A DNA stretch of 64,000 bases from Micrasema longulum (taxonomy: Eukaryota; Arthropoda; Insecta; Trichoptera; Brachycentridae), in contig JAGVSM010000922.1 of the NCBI GenBank assembly GCA_022494885.1, positions 496,001-560,000 on the forward strand, in the 5' to 3' direction. Both the position numbers and the translations under genes were made by a program. This document shows positions 1 through 12,121 of the stretch, in pieces (the first letter of the stretch is position 1; every line of letters begins with the position of its first letter). The notes under the pieces were generated by a model. That model saw nothing but the letters and a program-made list of their open reading frames with translations. It ran no database searches and was not told the DNA's origin.

Positions 1-424
1 GCACTCAGTCCTTGTTCAGGGCAGCTGCCAATAAAGTAAGAATCGCAATGATGATTTCCAACCTCCATCGGGAAGAGGAACCATAAGAAGAAGATTGCTT
101 TTAGAATAAAAAGGCGAATTGGAATCACATTGAAAACTTACTTAAACACGTTCAGCAAAGTTAATTGCACAATTATATTAAAATTTAAAAAATCTCAACG
201 CATTACAACAGAGATGAAGAACATTTTAGAGAAGGGAATATAAAAGTCTGCGCATCTACAGGACTATAAAAGAACTTACCCCCTATCTAATAGCTCGATA
301 CTTTACGGATCTGGGCTTGGAGGGGGAGATTTAGAAAAATATAAACACTCGCCTTTCCCACAGTAGCCAGGCTCTTTACAGACTTGGGTTTAGAGGGCGA
401 GAACTGTTCAAGGAGACCGTCACA
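1..424. other. No gene seen; TE-derived debris
   Basis: No convincing exon was found on either strand. The words around 205-260 (an 'acaacagagatg...agaagggaatat' block followed by 'aagtctgcgcatctacagg') recur in diverged form near 9715, 14120, 19575 and 26235, so this is part of an old dispersed repeat. From about 395 the reading frame of the following reverse transcriptase is already open, so the boundary with the LINE is not sharp. Confidence 0.5.
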
Positions 425-1960
425 ATAGATCTTCACATAATATATATAATATATTCAGGTATATTTCCTGAAAAACTTAAATTGGCCAAAATTATACCAC
501 TTTATAAAGATGGATGCAAAAAAAATGTACAAAACTACAGACCCGTATCCATTCTTTCTGTTTTCTCAAAAATTTTTGAACGAGTACTTAAAGACAGGCT
601 TTCCAAATTCTTAAATGACTGTAATTTACTGACTCCATTACAATATGGCTTCAGGAAGAATTCAAGTACAAAAAACACATCCTTTGACTTTATTTCTACG
701 ATACAGAAACATTTAGACCAAGGTGATTATACTGCTGGTGTTTTCATAGACCTAAAAAAGGCTTTTGACACTGTGGACCACATCATTTTGATCGAAAAAC
801 TTCAGTATATTGGTGTAACTGGAATACGTTTAGAAATTTTTAAAGACTATCTTTCAAACAGATCATCTTTGGTAGAAGTTGGAGGTAAGTTTAGCAATTC
901 TGGTAAAATCACCTGCGGGGTACCTCAAGGGTCTATACTCGGTCCGTTGCTATTTCTTATATACATCAACGATGTGACAAAATGGGGCATCAAAGGAGGA
1001 ATACAGCTTTATGCAGATGATACGACTATTTTATATCACACTAAAAACAAACAAGATTTACAGAAGATGGTTGAAAGCGACGTTTTACATCTGGCGGAAT
1101 GGCTGCGTTTAAATAAATTGAGCTTGAATGCAAAAAAGACTCACTACCTTCTATTTGGAAACAAGAGTAATGAATCTATTGATGTCTTTATTGGTGTTGA
1201 TCGTCTGGAGAAAAAAAATAGCACTAAGTACTTGGGACTGTTAGTGGACTCGCAGCTTACTTGGAATGAACATGTTGAGCGCGTGAAAGGAAAGATTGTC
1301 CCTGTAGCTGGAATACTGTACAGATTTCAGAGAATGCTTCCAGTTTCGCTGCTTCGAGCAATCTATTTTTCTATGGTCCATTCGCATTTATCATACCTAT
1401 GCTGTGTTTGGGGTTTTGCAACTAAGAGCAAAATTTCTGAGGTGCAGATTATTCAGAATAGAGCGATCAGAAATGTGTTTCACCTACCGTATGATACTCA
1501 TGTAAGGGACATTTATTTTGAAACAAAAATCATGCCTTTTAGCATGCTTTCCTATTTCGAGATAACTGACACTATCATTAATACTACTCTCGACTCAATG
1601 CACAGTAACATAAAGCCAGCTTTCATTGGAGACATCCATCGGTACAGTACTCGATCAAAAAACAATATATATATTGGATCTGTGAAGTCTACGAAGTTTG
1701 GTACTAGATCTTTACAATACATAGGTTTCAAGGAATTTAATAAATTGCCACAAAAATTTAAAGTACCTATTTCAAAATATAGAAACAGGACGTGCGAATT
1801 GAAGAATTATTTTTCCAGAAGTACTTTGAATAAATAATGTTAGTTTATAGAGAATGCGCATCTTGAACATATACCTTTTAATATTTCACCGTTTTTGCTT
1901 GTATATGTAATTTTTAATACTATTTAAATGTTATTTGTGTTTTTTTCTTTTTATATACTT
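425..1960 (+). mobile_element. 5'-truncated non-LTR retrotransposon (LINE) with open reverse transcriptase
   Basis: A single open frame runs to the stop at 1837. It is already open upstream of 482, where it reads like the usual 'YSGIFPEKLK' lead-in to the reverse transcriptase, so the 482 TTG is not a biological start. Visible motifs in order are NYRPVSILSVFSKIFE, FIDLKKAFDTVDH (first catalytic Asp), GVPQGSILGPLLFLIYIND and the YADD box. After these comes the jockey/CR1-like C-terminal 'KYLGLLVD..LTW' region and a tail with 'FGTRSLQYIGFKEFNKLP'. No endonuclease domain is present, so the copy is 5'-truncated. The unbroken RT frame suggests a fairly young insertion. The 3' end is not clearly defined; A/T-rich sequence follows to about 2745. 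A minus-strand relative of its C-terminus lies at 52125-52620. Confidence 0.85.
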
Positions 1961-2814
1961 TTTTTGGCTTGTATACATAATTTCAATTTTTTCAACGTTT
2001 TTGATAAAAAAAATTAACCTGTATTGGGTGTGCGCATATTTTGTTAATTAAAAAAAATTATTTTATTTTGTACTAGTTCAGTATATATATATACATCCAT
2101 GTAATTTTTAAACTTTTTCAATTTTCTTTCCCAGATTGCATAATGTAAACATTATTTTGAATTTATTTCCATGCCTAGTATTCTGTTTATTCTGTTATTT
2201 TCAAGTATTTTTCATACCCTTTTTAATTTGTAGTATATCATAATTTTAATTTTTCTGCTTTTGTTAAATAATATTATAGTTTAAAATTTAAAAACGTCTC
2301 TAAAAAAATTATTACCCTAATTAAAAATATTAATTACAATTTAATCTAAATGTACCTACCTAATATTTTGTTTTTTTTTTGCACTTTAATATTTTGATTA
2401 TTTTCTCTTGTTAGAAAGAAGAAAGAAGGGAGGACTGATAGCTCCGTATTACTCCGTATGGATCCGCCGGCGAAAAGATTTTAAAGTTCGATTAAACAAA
2501 AAACTTTTCAATTATTTTTTTATTATTTCATTATTATAGTAATATTTTATTTATTTTTACGCGTGGAATGATACGGAGTGGCTATTTCAATGTACACTTT
2601 TTTCTTTTTTTTTGACATTGTATTTAGTAATGTATAAAAAACTATAATTGGCCTATACTTTTGGTTTATTTGTAAATATGTTTTTTTTGTAGCAATTGCT
2701 GTTGTTTTCTTTTAATAATAAATAAATAAAATAAAATAAGCTGACGTCAGTTATTTATTCTTATTTTTTCTTTTATTGATTGTATTATTTATTTTTTTAT
2801 TTATTAACGGACAT
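1961..2814. other. AT-rich noncoding stretch, probable LINE 3' tail
   Basis: Very AT-rich sequence without a supported ORF, ending in an AATAAATAAATAAAATAAAATAA tract near 2717-2740 that looks like the tail of a retroposon. No host exon or RNA gene was seen. Confidence 0.4.
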
Positions 2815-2940
2815 TGTCCATGTATACAATTTATAAGGTTTAAATATTACAATAAAAGAATAGTTTAAAACATTAAAAAAAAAAAAGAAGCATTGACAAA
2901 CACAAGGGACATCGAGACAAGATCTGGACTATTTATGTAT
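2815..2940 (-). mobile_element. LINE 3'-end fragment
   Basis: The 'acggacattgtccatg...acaatttataagg...caagatctggac' block matches blocks at 36141-36270 and, more loosely, 15340-15490 and 30340-30370. It is the 3' untranslated end of a minus-oriented LINE family, because at 30318 the same block closes a minus-strand reverse transcriptase with an AAAT tail. Confidence 0.55.
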
Positions 2941-3234
2941 GTATTATGTATTTATAATTTTGAATTCATTTTCATACCTTGTATTATGTTTGTTTTGTAA
3001 TTTTTTGAAAATTTTCACACCCTTTTAATTTGTAATGCATCATAATTTCTATTCTGCTTTTGTAAACAATGTTAAAGTTTAAAATATAAAAACGTCTGTA
3101 AATAAATATTATCTGCATGTCCCTAAACGAGTTTTTTACAAAAACTACTTGAGAATATTATATAAAATTATGTATGTGTTTTCAATTTATTTTTTTTTTT
3201 TTAAATAAATATTTGTTGAAATTAGAAACAATAC

Positions 3235-5445
3235 CTTTGACCATTGTCTTGGTAAATGCAGTGGCCAGCTGTCAGAACGTGGTTGATGGTTATCAAAGTC
3301 CCGCCACAAAAGTGAATCCCATTGGGGGTTTTCAATGATACCTGTAAAATTAATGGTTAATTATTCATCTTAATAGACGTATAATACGTGCATTATGCAA
3401 AGCTGAGACAAACACCACTCGTATGGACAAAATCAATAAAGGGATGCCGCATTTGTTTAGACATATACACATATGATCCAAGTTTTGTTGGAAGCAGAAA
3501 ACGAGGAAATCTGAGAAAGACATCCCATTACCAAATCCAATAAAATAATTTAAATACTAAATCCAATAAACAATAATCTGCGTGTGTGGATGAGTAGAGG
3601 TTTGAATATAGAGGAAGCGATGTCCGTAGGCAAAGACAAAGGAGTGTGACATTCTATTATTTCTGCCTGCCCCTACGAAAACCACGTGATGGTTTGTGTG
3701 TTTTGTTTTATTTACTCCTTAATAATTCGCATCTCCAGAAGAACGCTGTCGTCAGTCTAAATTTGGCTATGTTGAGTTATTGATGCTGGTTGCTGGCTAC
3801 TGGTCACACCGATGTAAATTGTAATATTTCAGACAAATTATTTTAAGTGGACAAAGGCAACCTATCCTGGTTCTTACTAGAGCATACAGGATAAGCTCGA
3901 CGATAGCATTTCCGGTACTAACGGGCTTGTCTCCTTTGGAACTGGATGTCCAGCGACGACCCGCAAATTTCCACTTAAAAAGAAAGCGTTCATCCGTTAT
4001 TGCTGGCGTCCGTCTACTCCGAACTCGAGGAATGTTTCAATCGAAGATAAAAAATGTATTTAAATGGTCTTCTTGATGCTTGAATTTTCCCTTTCAGGAA
4101 AGGTAGCCTTTCTTATTTTTCCCTCAATCCTTCAGCGCTGACAATCTTCTTGATCACAGGACTACCCAGTTTTTAGCAGGTCATAGTATTGTGGAGGGCA
4201 TCACTAACAGCCGTGAGGTTGGCAGAGCCGAACACCGCTTTGGCCCGCAGTATATTTAATGAAAAAATATGTGTTTTTAATGTTGTTAATTCCCCTTCGT
4301 GCTGCTGTGGATATCCTTATCTTCTGAACGCATCCTATGGTCTTGTCCCTGTTCCCTTTCCTACAAATATTGAATGGAACTTTTCGCTACTATCCGTGGC
4401 TTTGTTATAGGTCTTGTCGGATATACAGATATGGTGGCTTTCAAAAATAATTTCAAAACTTTTAAAAAGTTTTGTTATCATTTCTGCGAATGAGGAAGTT
4501 AGTGTTTTTTTTAATATAACAAATATTAAAAAAAAATGGACTGTTTAACTGAGTAAAAAAAATATTTTGGAAGTCACGTCTCAAATTCTATTGCACTTCT
4601 TCTCGATGAGTTCAGCTGATTGGTAAGTTTACTTACCGTAAATCTAAATCAATTCTCTTATCATCGGTTGATTAGAAAGAACTAGTGACGTCGTGAAAAG
4701 TAGTTCGTTTTTACTAAAACCATTTTTATTATTTTCCATTTATTTTTAAGAAACTTTTCCGTTCAATTTAATGCTCTAGTTTTTACCGCGAGTATTTTTT
4801 ATATCCAATTTCCCGTGGAGTTGAACTTCCTCATCGATCATGTCCAATCAATTTAATCCCAGCCAGTGGAGAATTCATTCCCCTTTTTTCCACAATCCTA
4901 TGAAGTGTATATAATGTAATATAACGTGTTTCTGGATTACCTTCTTTCTGCACAAATAACCCGAGGCTACCAGATTACAGAGAGCTCCTAGTGCAGCTTT
5001 TCTCATTTGGCAAAGAGCATTTTTTCCGTGTATGTGGGCATCACATTATAATGCCTAATAAATGCCTTTTGGGCGTTAATGAACAAAATAAATAAATAAT
5101 GTCAACGTACATTGTCACGATTTGGATCGAGAGCATGGAGAATTCAATAAAAGTCTCTAAGGAGGCCCTTCATTATCCCCGTCACAGGGTCAGTCTTTCA
5201 CAAATTTAAAAAAAAACACATATATTTGGACCCCTGCATTTAGTAGCCTTACATATCATGTACAAGGCTTAGGTACTCTATAGGCTAAGGCTTTTTGTTT
5301 GTCTTAAAAATTCATTAAAAACTTCGGATAAAAAATATGAAATAACTACCCACCTGAAAAGGATATTGACCGGGTTGAGCTAAAATTCCTCCAACAATCT
5401 TTGTGTCTGCTGACTGTGCCTTGTCGACATTTTCACAGTTTGAAT
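3235..5445 (-). CDS. Trypsin-like serine protease, two exons (partial gene)
   Basis: Two minus-strand exons join in frame. Exon 5354-5445 (phase-1 acceptor after TTTTTGTAG, donor CAG|GTGGGT) encodes the end of the propeptide and the activation site [16 protein letters not shown]. Exon 3235-3341 (acceptor TTTTACAG, donor AAAG|GTATTG) continues [18 protein letters not shown], then LTAGHC. The IVGG start of the mature enzyme, the C42-C58 pair context (FCGG..AGHC) and catalytic His57 are present, so this is the N-terminal third of an S1-family protease that could be active. The exons with Asp102 and Ser195 are expected at lower coordinates and were not found, so they probably lie before base 1. 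The signal-peptide exon, expected above 5445 and ending in phase 1, was not identified. Intron phases (1, 0, 2) equal those of SPH-B/C/D. Confidence 0.85.
3375..3690 (+). mobile_element. Decayed LINE C-terminal fragment
   Basis: Text such as 'gacaaaatcaataaagggatg...tttagacatatac', 'gaggaaatctgagaaagacatccc' and 'atagaggaagcgatgtccgtagg' parallels the plus-strand fragment at 9785-10260 (Cys/His-rich C-terminal end of a non-LTR element, 'R.RPRKTWHDQL...NVEEAR'). It is broken by stops and indels. Confidence 0.55.
4418..5100. repeat. Dispersed repeat, copy 1 of 2, interrupted by a MITE
   Basis: The block starting 'ggatatacagatatggtggc' at 4420 and the block 'gaggctaccagattacagag' around 4961 both recur, in the same order and orientation, at 6300-6550. 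On the minus strand the second part reads '[10 protein letters not shown]', a LINE-like protein remnant. Between the two parts this copy holds a TIR element (4490-4834) that the other copy lacks. Confidence 0.6.
4490..4834. mobile_element. MITE, 'GAGGAAGTTCAG' family, copy a
   Basis: Terminal inverted repeats of the type TGAGGAAGTT...AACTTCCTCA bound an AT-rich noncoding core with the family-typical 'aatttaatgctctaatttttaccg' and 'tatccaatttcccgt' words. Five related copies lie at 9104-9600, 19112-19568, 34631-35058, 44527-44960 and from 63664 to the window end. It has no coding capacity and is non-autonomous. Confidence 0.7.
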
Positions 5446-6297
5446 CTACAAAAATTGGTAATCAGTAAATAAATGTAATAATGGTAATCGGAGCAATATT
5501 TATTATCAAGCGGGTTCCAGCCTTGTCTAGAAACATTTGGACATGAATATTATTTAACTCCTTATTTTTGCACCATTTTAGTTACAGGGAAGTATGTAGG
5601 CATAGAAAGAATTCAATTGTTTAAAACTGATCAAGTCTATAAATCACAAACCCAAGTGTTCGTGTTATCAAGAAGATTTAACATTTCAATAATTATAATA
5701 TTCAAAGTAATATAATTTGAGAAAAACAAAACCAAAAAGTAAACCAATTAACTAATTACTTGTTTTAATTCAATATTATATTGGTAATGCAAGCCTTACA
5801 ATTCTGTTTTTCTAAATCCATTATTTGTTTATTGATTATGATTTATATTTGCATACAAATATAATATTTATATATTGAAGAGAAGAGAAACAAAAAGAAA
5901 GAAAAAAAACAGGGAACTATTTACATGTCGATTTTATTTTTTACATTTTCAATAAACAATTTGTCACCCAACTAGGTAATAACAAATTGTGAATTTACTT
6001 TTTTTTTTTAATTAGTAGATAAATAAATAATTTATAACTAATATCGTATATTTTATTATACAAACATAGCAACCTGCGATGCATTAATGCAATCTTTCTA
6101 ATGGTGAAGTTTTAATGTTTAAAATATTTATATATTATTACCATTGAAGATAAGCCATCTACCACATACCTTGTTTAACTCTTCAGTTTCAAAACCGTTT
6201 TTCTATTTTACCTTGGTAGTAATGAAGTTTACCTTTACATGCATTGTATACAATACATTGTATACACCACCGAATAGATAATTCTCTGTTAGAAGGA
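5446..6297. other. Intergenic or intronic stretch, nothing recognised
   Basis: AT-rich sequence upstream of exon 5354-5445 of the protease gene. It may be that gene's first intron. No signal-peptide exon, repeat family or RNA gene could be supported. Confidence 0.4.
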
Positions 6298-6620
6298 GTC
6301 GGATATACAGATCTGGTGGCTATCAAAAAGAATTTCAAGGCTTTTGAAAAGTTTTGTAATAATCCCAGTCAGTGCAAAATTCACTTCCCTCTTTTCTCGA
6401 TCCAATGAAGTACGTATTATGCACTTCTGGATTACTTGCTTTCAGCTGATGCTAAGGCTACCAGATTACAGAGAGCTCCTTCGGGCAGCTTTTCTTGTTT
6501 GACAATGAGCAAATTTTCTGTGTATGTGGGCTCCGCCAAGTAGACTAATGTCCTCAGACGCGGTGTGCGGTATTTGGTGGGCAAGCTGTTAGAAGGTAGA
6601 CACGCAACCCGAGGCATTTC
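6298..6620. repeat. Dispersed repeat, copy 2 of 2
   Basis: Matches 4418-5100 without the MITE: 'ggatatacagatctggtggc', then 'atcccagtcagtgcaaaattc' and 'aaggctaccagattacagag'. The minus strand carries a 68-residue open frame (6432-6638) that includes '[16 protein letters not shown]', a remnant of a LINE protein rather than a host gene. Confidence 0.55.
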
Positions 6621-6744
6621 ATCATAGGAAAGTGCCAAAATTTAAAACATATCTATTATTATTTTTAAGTAATTAAAGTATTATGCCAAATTTTGGCAAA
6701 ATCCGGGCATCTCAAAGGAAACAAAAATGTACATAGTATGACTA

Positions 6745-7460
6745 TTGGTGATCTATTAGTCTATTGGTGATCTTCTGGATATTGTTGACAGACTGCAGGA
6801 AAACTTCACTCGTTTGAGTTTTAATATTAATATCAAAAAGACCCAGATTATGTGCAACAAATCCCTTCCTGACCTAATCAGGCTCTTTATAATGATGGGC
6901 AGAAGATCGAGAAAGTGAGCAGTTTTAACTATTGGGGAGTTCACATAACCGAGGATGGTGGCATGCACAAAGAGCTCACCATCCGCCCAGGAATTGCTGG
7001 AGCAACTTTTAAAACGATGCGTGCTGTCTGGAACTCCAGTCTATACTCGGTCAAAACAGAATGCCGTATAATGATATTATAACTCTCGTATTATACTGGT
7101 ACTCTTGCACAGGTGCGAATCCTGGCACCTTAATAAAACTCAAAACTTCTGAGTTTTGAAGGTAAGATTAGGAAAATATTCGGCATAAGGTTGTTCAATT
7201 TCATAACTAACATTGAAGTCCGAGAACGGACGCAGCAGCCTCCTATAACGAGCGTTTTGAGGATTCGGCGGTGGACCTGGCTCGGACATGTGCTGCGGTT
7301 GCCTCAGGAGAGCCTTAACCCAAGTTGCCTCGTCTTCACACCTGTGGGCTCCCGCCGGAGACCGGCGATGATGATACTTCGGCGGAACTAAGAGACGTGG
7401 AAGGAGGCGAGAGTGCTAGCTAGCGATAGCGTTTCCCAGAGGCGTCTGGTGATGTTCACA
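6745..7460 (+). mobile_element. Decayed LINE fragment (C-terminal domain)
   Basis: Stops and frameshifts break the frame, but the text is recognisable. A 'GWWHAQRAHHP' shadow comes from the usual 'TEDGGMHKELTIR' region. A 66-residue open piece at 7191-7391 reads FITNIEVRERTQQPP...RIRRWTWLGHVLRLPQES. The RRWTWLGHVLR motif is the conserved C-terminus of an RTE-like non-LTR family. The same family occurs at 53895-54480 (minus) and 56560-57620 (plus). Confidence 0.7.
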
Positions 7461-8174
7461 TGCCCCAATTAGGTGTGAGGTGAAAAACCTCAGAGGTGAA
7501 AAAAACTACTAGCTTAGTGATTTGTCCGGTGAGGCCTGTAGGGCTATGCCATTGACACTTGAGTGGCCAATTAAGCTGAATTTCCTGACATGTAAAAGTC
7601 AATGACAATCGATTATCACCTACTAGGTACTTAATAATCATTTAGGTATATATCAAAACTAAAACATGAAACATCAGATTCAATTATTTTTAATTTTTAT
7701 TGGGTACCTAAATACTTTAATACATAAGGACAAAAATCTGATGCTTTGTAAAATATGTTAGCAAAGTTAGGCCTTTTGCAAGGCATCCACAGTGCTTGTG
7801 TGATGGATAGGCTGGATCCTACGTTATCGTAAGTTTGCGGTTATTATTATCTAGTAATAAAAATAATAAATTTTGACCATCCTTAATTTCTATTCAGACT
7901 AATTTCATTACAATCTTATCTATATTAAATTTATTATAATTTAGTAAAACGCGTAATTAACTGATAATTCAAATTCTTCATAAATTGCATTGTTCATGGT
8001 GATCAATGAGTCAGATTTTAATGTTTTACTGTGTAATTGCATTAATAATTGTTTGATAAAAGGATATCTAATGAAATAATGAATATTTATTTTTAGGTAA
8101 ATATTAATTTGAGAGAAAGACTAACATCCATGTGCGAAAAAGCAATTATGTTTTTTTTAAGGGATTTTTTGTTT

Positions 8175-8331
8175 TACACCACAACGGGCCAGGAGGCAAT
8201 GACAGTGGTAAATTACAGCACAAAACACCTTGAGAAAAATCACATTTAATTTTCGTGTTCTCACTGGGAATCGAACCCAGAACGTTCTGTTTGTGAGCTA
8301 AGCGTCTTGACCAATACATCACGGAGGCCGT
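8175..8331 (-). repeat. tRNA-derived SINE
   Basis: On the minus strand it begins 'ggcctccgtgatgtattgg' and contains a pol III B-box-like GGTTCGATTCC, followed by 'gagaacac' and a 3' part 'cctggcccgttgtggtg'. A close relative is at 54730-54901 (minus) and a diverged one at 41430-41580 (plus). The shared non-tRNA body shows that it is a SINE, not a tRNA gene. Confidence 0.7.
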
Positions 8332-8374
8332 GGTGTTTTGGTAGTTCTTTGGACATATTTCCAGGAGGAACTCT

Positions 8375-8560
8375 GATAGTTTGGAGAAAACTATTCTCCT
8401 GGGAAGTGTCGAAGTTACAAGGTCGCGTGGACGTCAACCGATAAGATGGAGCGGCTCGTTCACTGAATTATCCGAATTATCAGTGACAAATGCCTACAGA
8501 AGAGCACAAGACCGTTCCAGATGAAGGGAGACTGTCACAGAAAAGCCATGCTTGGAGTCA
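8375..8560 (+). mobile_element. LINE 3'-terminal coding fragment
   Basis: Translation gives GSVEVTRSRGRQPIRWSGS...TNAYRRAQDRSR, the very C-terminal 'SRGR.P.RW.D.........A..R..WR' signature of an RTE-like non-LTR retrotransposon. It is a short 5'-truncated copy. Confidence 0.6.
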
Positions 8561-8604
8561 GGCGTGATCACCATTGAGAAATTGAGATTGTTAAAATGTG
8601 TCCG

Positions 8605-8692
8605 CAACATAGTCTAATGATTAGGGCGGTTTGCCAAAATGAAAGAGATCTCGGATTCGGTTCCCGTCAAGGTGATTTTCTTCAGACATGGA
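8605..8692 (+). repeat. tRNA-like SINE head
   Basis: The sequence 'tctaatgattagggcggtttgcc...ctcggattcggttcccgtc' has an A-box-like and a B-box-like element (GGATTCGGTTCCCG) at tRNA spacing. It is flanked by unrelated AT-rich sequence, so a degenerate SINE head fits better than a functional tRNA. Confidence 0.4.
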
Positions 8693-9103
8693 TCTAGAAC
8701 GGTGATTTTTTTACACACTTCAGATATTTACCATTGGCGTATATCTATCGTTTTGCATTTTTGATCAATTGCTTCTTATTGGAGCTAGAACCATCCAAAA
8801 ACCTATAAAAGCGCTTAGTTTTATCGGCCATCTTTGGGCGTACGCTATACAAATATGATAAATAATTTTGAAAAACGGAAAAGGTACCAGAAAAGAAAAT
8901 ACCATTCTGATAGTCCTTCTGAAAAAAATATATATCGGTTCAGTTTTGGGGGGCGGAAAACGAGACAGCGAAACGTCGGTTTTGTTGATTTTAGTTAGGC
9001 ATAATCAGTCTCATGTTTTTTGAGATTGAGATTGAGTCACAATTGTTTTTTTCTCAAAGTATCGGAAAGGCATTTTCAAAAAAATGACATAAAAACAGTG
9101 TTC

Positions 9104-9600
9104 AATGAGGAAGTTCAGTGTCTTTTTTTATTTGTTAATAGAATATTAAACTTAGCCAATTTTTTTTTTTAATTTCAAAGATCGTATTATCAGCGCTATG
9201 ATTTTTTAAAGTTTTTTATTTCTGAAATAACTCCGCGTGTAACGTCAGAGGTTGTTCTCTGACAGTTATTCCGATTGGTTCGTTTACGGTGACCAAAATG
9301 GTATCCTTCAAAGCTTTCATATGAAACCCATAATTGGTCTTGTTATTTGTTGTTATTCTTTATGTATTGTTTATTACTATGACTGTGTCAAAAATAAATA
9401 AATAAAAATTAAAAATAAACAATATCATTGGATGGTTCATATGAACCAGTGACGTCATTCAAAGTAGTGCGTTTTCATAAAAATATTTTTTTCGTACATT
9501 TTCAGGAAATTTTGCCGTAAAATTTATTGCTCTAATTTTTACCGCGCGCAAGAAAACATTTTTTGTATCCAATTTCCCGTAGGGCTGAAGATCCTTATTA
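9104..9600. mobile_element. MITE, 'GAGGAAGTTCAG' family, copy b
   Basis: Left end AATGAGGAAGTTCAGTG, right end 'cccgtagggctgaagatcc'. The internal 'ataactccgcgtgtaacgtc' and 'atgaaccagtgacgtcattc' words are shared with copies d and e. It is longer than the others because of an inserted tail-like tract (aaataaataaataaaaatt) near 9390-9410. Confidence 0.7.
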
Positions 9601-9784
9601 CCTATTCATCAAACAAACATCGGATATTACAGAGTTTTATCATTCAACGAATGTACCTATCATTTTTTAATAGGATTATGATAATTTTAGATAAGGAATT
9701 TTTTGTTACATTCATTACAACAGAGATGGAAAACATTTATGAGAAGTAAATAAAGTACATATTTTTTTAATAAAGTAATTTAAT

Positions 9785-10260
9785 TTTTTTAAATAAGCAG
9801 TTCACAATGAAGTCCTGGTCCGGACCCTGATGTATGGGAGCGAAGTATGGACTTGAAAAAATAGGGATGAAGTAGGCTGAATGCAGTCGAAATGCGATCT
9901 CTCAGACGAATGTGTGGTAAAACTATGCACGATGGATGCACAAATGTTGAGATTCGCACATTCATTATATAAGGCGTTAGTGACAAAATCAATAAAGGAG
10001 CTCTGCGTTGGTTCGGACATGTAGAGCGAATGGACAACGAAAGGACGGCTAAAAATATTTAAAATGCTAATGTTGATGGATGCAGAAATAGAGAAAGACC
10101 GAGAAAGACATGGCACGACCAACTCCAACAAAAACTTGAAGATGGACATTTTAAAAGTCGGAATGATTGGGGCGCGTGCATGAGAAGATGTATGAATGTA
10201 GAGGAAGCGAGATATGTACGCAAATATAGCGTTCTATCCTCTGCGGGAAACGGTGTGATG
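9785..10260 (+). mobile_element. Decayed LINE C-terminal fragment
   Basis: With frameshifts the text reads LMYGSEVWT..., then 'RMCGKTMHDG', 'GALRWFGHVERMDNER', 'RPRKTWHDQLQ' and 'NVEEARYVR'. This is the C-terminal region of the same non-LTR family as the minus-strand element at 16690-18300. Several indels make it non-functional. Confidence 0.7.
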
Positions 10261-10708
10261 GTTTATTTGTTTGTATTTGGTAATTTAGATGATCTGCCAT
10301 TGGCTAGTTCACAGAGTTAAATTGCACGTTTACTTCAAAAACATACCTGGATTAAGATATATATCATTTACGCATTGTATAATATTCACCGTATGCCCGT
10401 GTTTGAACATCCTTATATCTTGTGACGTCGATAGAGTTATAAAGCAGTCTTACAAAATAATGATAATAATCCTGATCAATTAAAATTTGATGCCACAACT
10501 GAAATGGATTTTTATAACCGTAAAATGAAGCAATGCCAGTTATATGTTAAATGTGCGTGAACGGATAGGTCTATTGTGTAATAGTAATAATCTTTGTAAC
10601 AAAAGTACTTTGGAGCATTACAATGGTAAAACAAAATGGTAAAGGCCATTTGAAAGAAAAATTTCTACTCTCCAAGAAATCGTTCGCTTTTAACTTACAT
10701 AGGTACAT

Positions 10709-11868
10709 CAGTAGCTCAATCACAAATAACTATCGACGTGCTTAAAACATGCTAAGCATTTGAGCGATCACAATGAACAATAATGAACATGCTTAAGTTA
10801 TCGCAGTCATAAGTCAACGCGAGTGTAATATCTAAGTCAACGCTCGGGTCGGTTTGTTTTTTATTTTCCTCGTAAATAAATACAGTTCACTGGCGAAAAA
10901 TAGGCGTTTACTATAAAAAATAATACAATATATTGCATGTGCAAAATATTTATTTGATTTATTTGGCACTTTATATACATATACAATAAATATACATATA
11001 AAGGGGAGCATATTGCCTTAAGGCAATTTTTTCCTACCTACCCAAACCGTTCAGTTTGAGAAAATTATAAATACATGGACATATTTAATCTTACAATTGT
11101 ATACAAAAATTAAAAGCAAAGATTTACAAAAATAAATAGATATTTTTTTTTAATTAACACTATATTATGTAGAGAGGAGAGGATATGGGAAGGAAAGAAG
11201 AAGGATAAAGGAACAATTTAAATATTTAGATAGTGACGTTTTAATCTTGACTAACATGTGAATAAAGAAAGGGCGTCTCTAACATTAGTGGGTAGATTAT
11301 TCCACAATCGAGCGGCTACTACTGTGAAAGAGGAGGTAAAAAAAATAGAGCGAAGACAGGGTATTAAAGGGGTTCTCTCGTTACTAGAACGAAGAGATAG
11401 TCCGTGTTGTAAAAGAGGTTGGATGAGCTCTCTCAGATAAACAGGCGAAGTGGGATTATTTAAAATATTGTGAAGAAGTGATAGAATGTGAATGTTTCTT
11501 CTATGCCTGATACTGTAGTTAATAGTAGAGTATCTAAAATAAAAAAGTGAAAATAAAATTACAATTACAATGGCGACTGCAACCGCCGGCTAAATGCAAT
11601 AAATGGCATAATAAATAATAAATAAATAAATAAATAAAAATAGCAGTTTTGAAATATTTTCTATATTTACACCGGTGAAATTGAAATATGTGATAGCGCA
11701 GTAGGATTATACGTCGCGAAACGTAAATATTTTGACATTTAATATTAGGTGTTCACGGATGATCCATTGTGATCACGAATACGATAAACAACCATGGTGA
11801 GAAATTGTTATCACGTCGCTTATTACCACGTCAATGGTTATTTGTGATTGAGCTACTGTACCTTAAAG
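10709..11868. mobile_element. TIR DNA element, copy 1 (with nested LINE)
   Basis: Imperfect terminal inverted repeats begin CAGTAGCTCAATCACAAATA and continue with a TATCGACGTG-like stretch; the right end is the reverse complement, ending GATTGAGCTACTG. A second copy lies at 14908-15735 with the same subterminal blocks ('ttatcgcagtcataagtca', 'tttcctcgtaaataaatacag', 'ttctatatttacaccgg'). There is no transposase frame, so it is non-autonomous. The CAG start is hAT-like, but an 8-bp target duplication could not be confirmed. A LINE fragment sits inside it. Confidence 0.6.
10955..11545 (-). mobile_element. LINE 3' fragment nested in TIR element
   Basis: On the minus strand one frame reads ...RRNIHILSLLHNIL, then PTSPVYLRELI and ARLWNNLPTNVRDA, the usual C-terminal end of a jockey/CR1-like polyprotein ('R.WN.LP..VR'). 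An AT-rich 3' part follows, down to about 10955. It interrupts TIR element copy 1; copy 2 has a different LINE fragment at another internal point. Confidence 0.65.
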
Positions 11869-12121
11869 CTGAAATGCTGGAAGTCACATTTGGTAAATTG
11901 TTCAGGAGAGCGCGAGCGGTTTGAAGTTGTAAAACGGTTTCAAACGTATCTCTCCAAGTAAAAACACTATATATTGCTGTTTTTTTGGATTTATAAACTT
12001 TTGATAAAAATATTTAAGAAAAAAACATTTAAAATATAGATTATCAAATAACTATGGAACTTCAATGTTTTTTTGTTCTAACCTCCCGACCCACGCTTTA
12101 CTTCCTCCTCGGACCTAAGTA

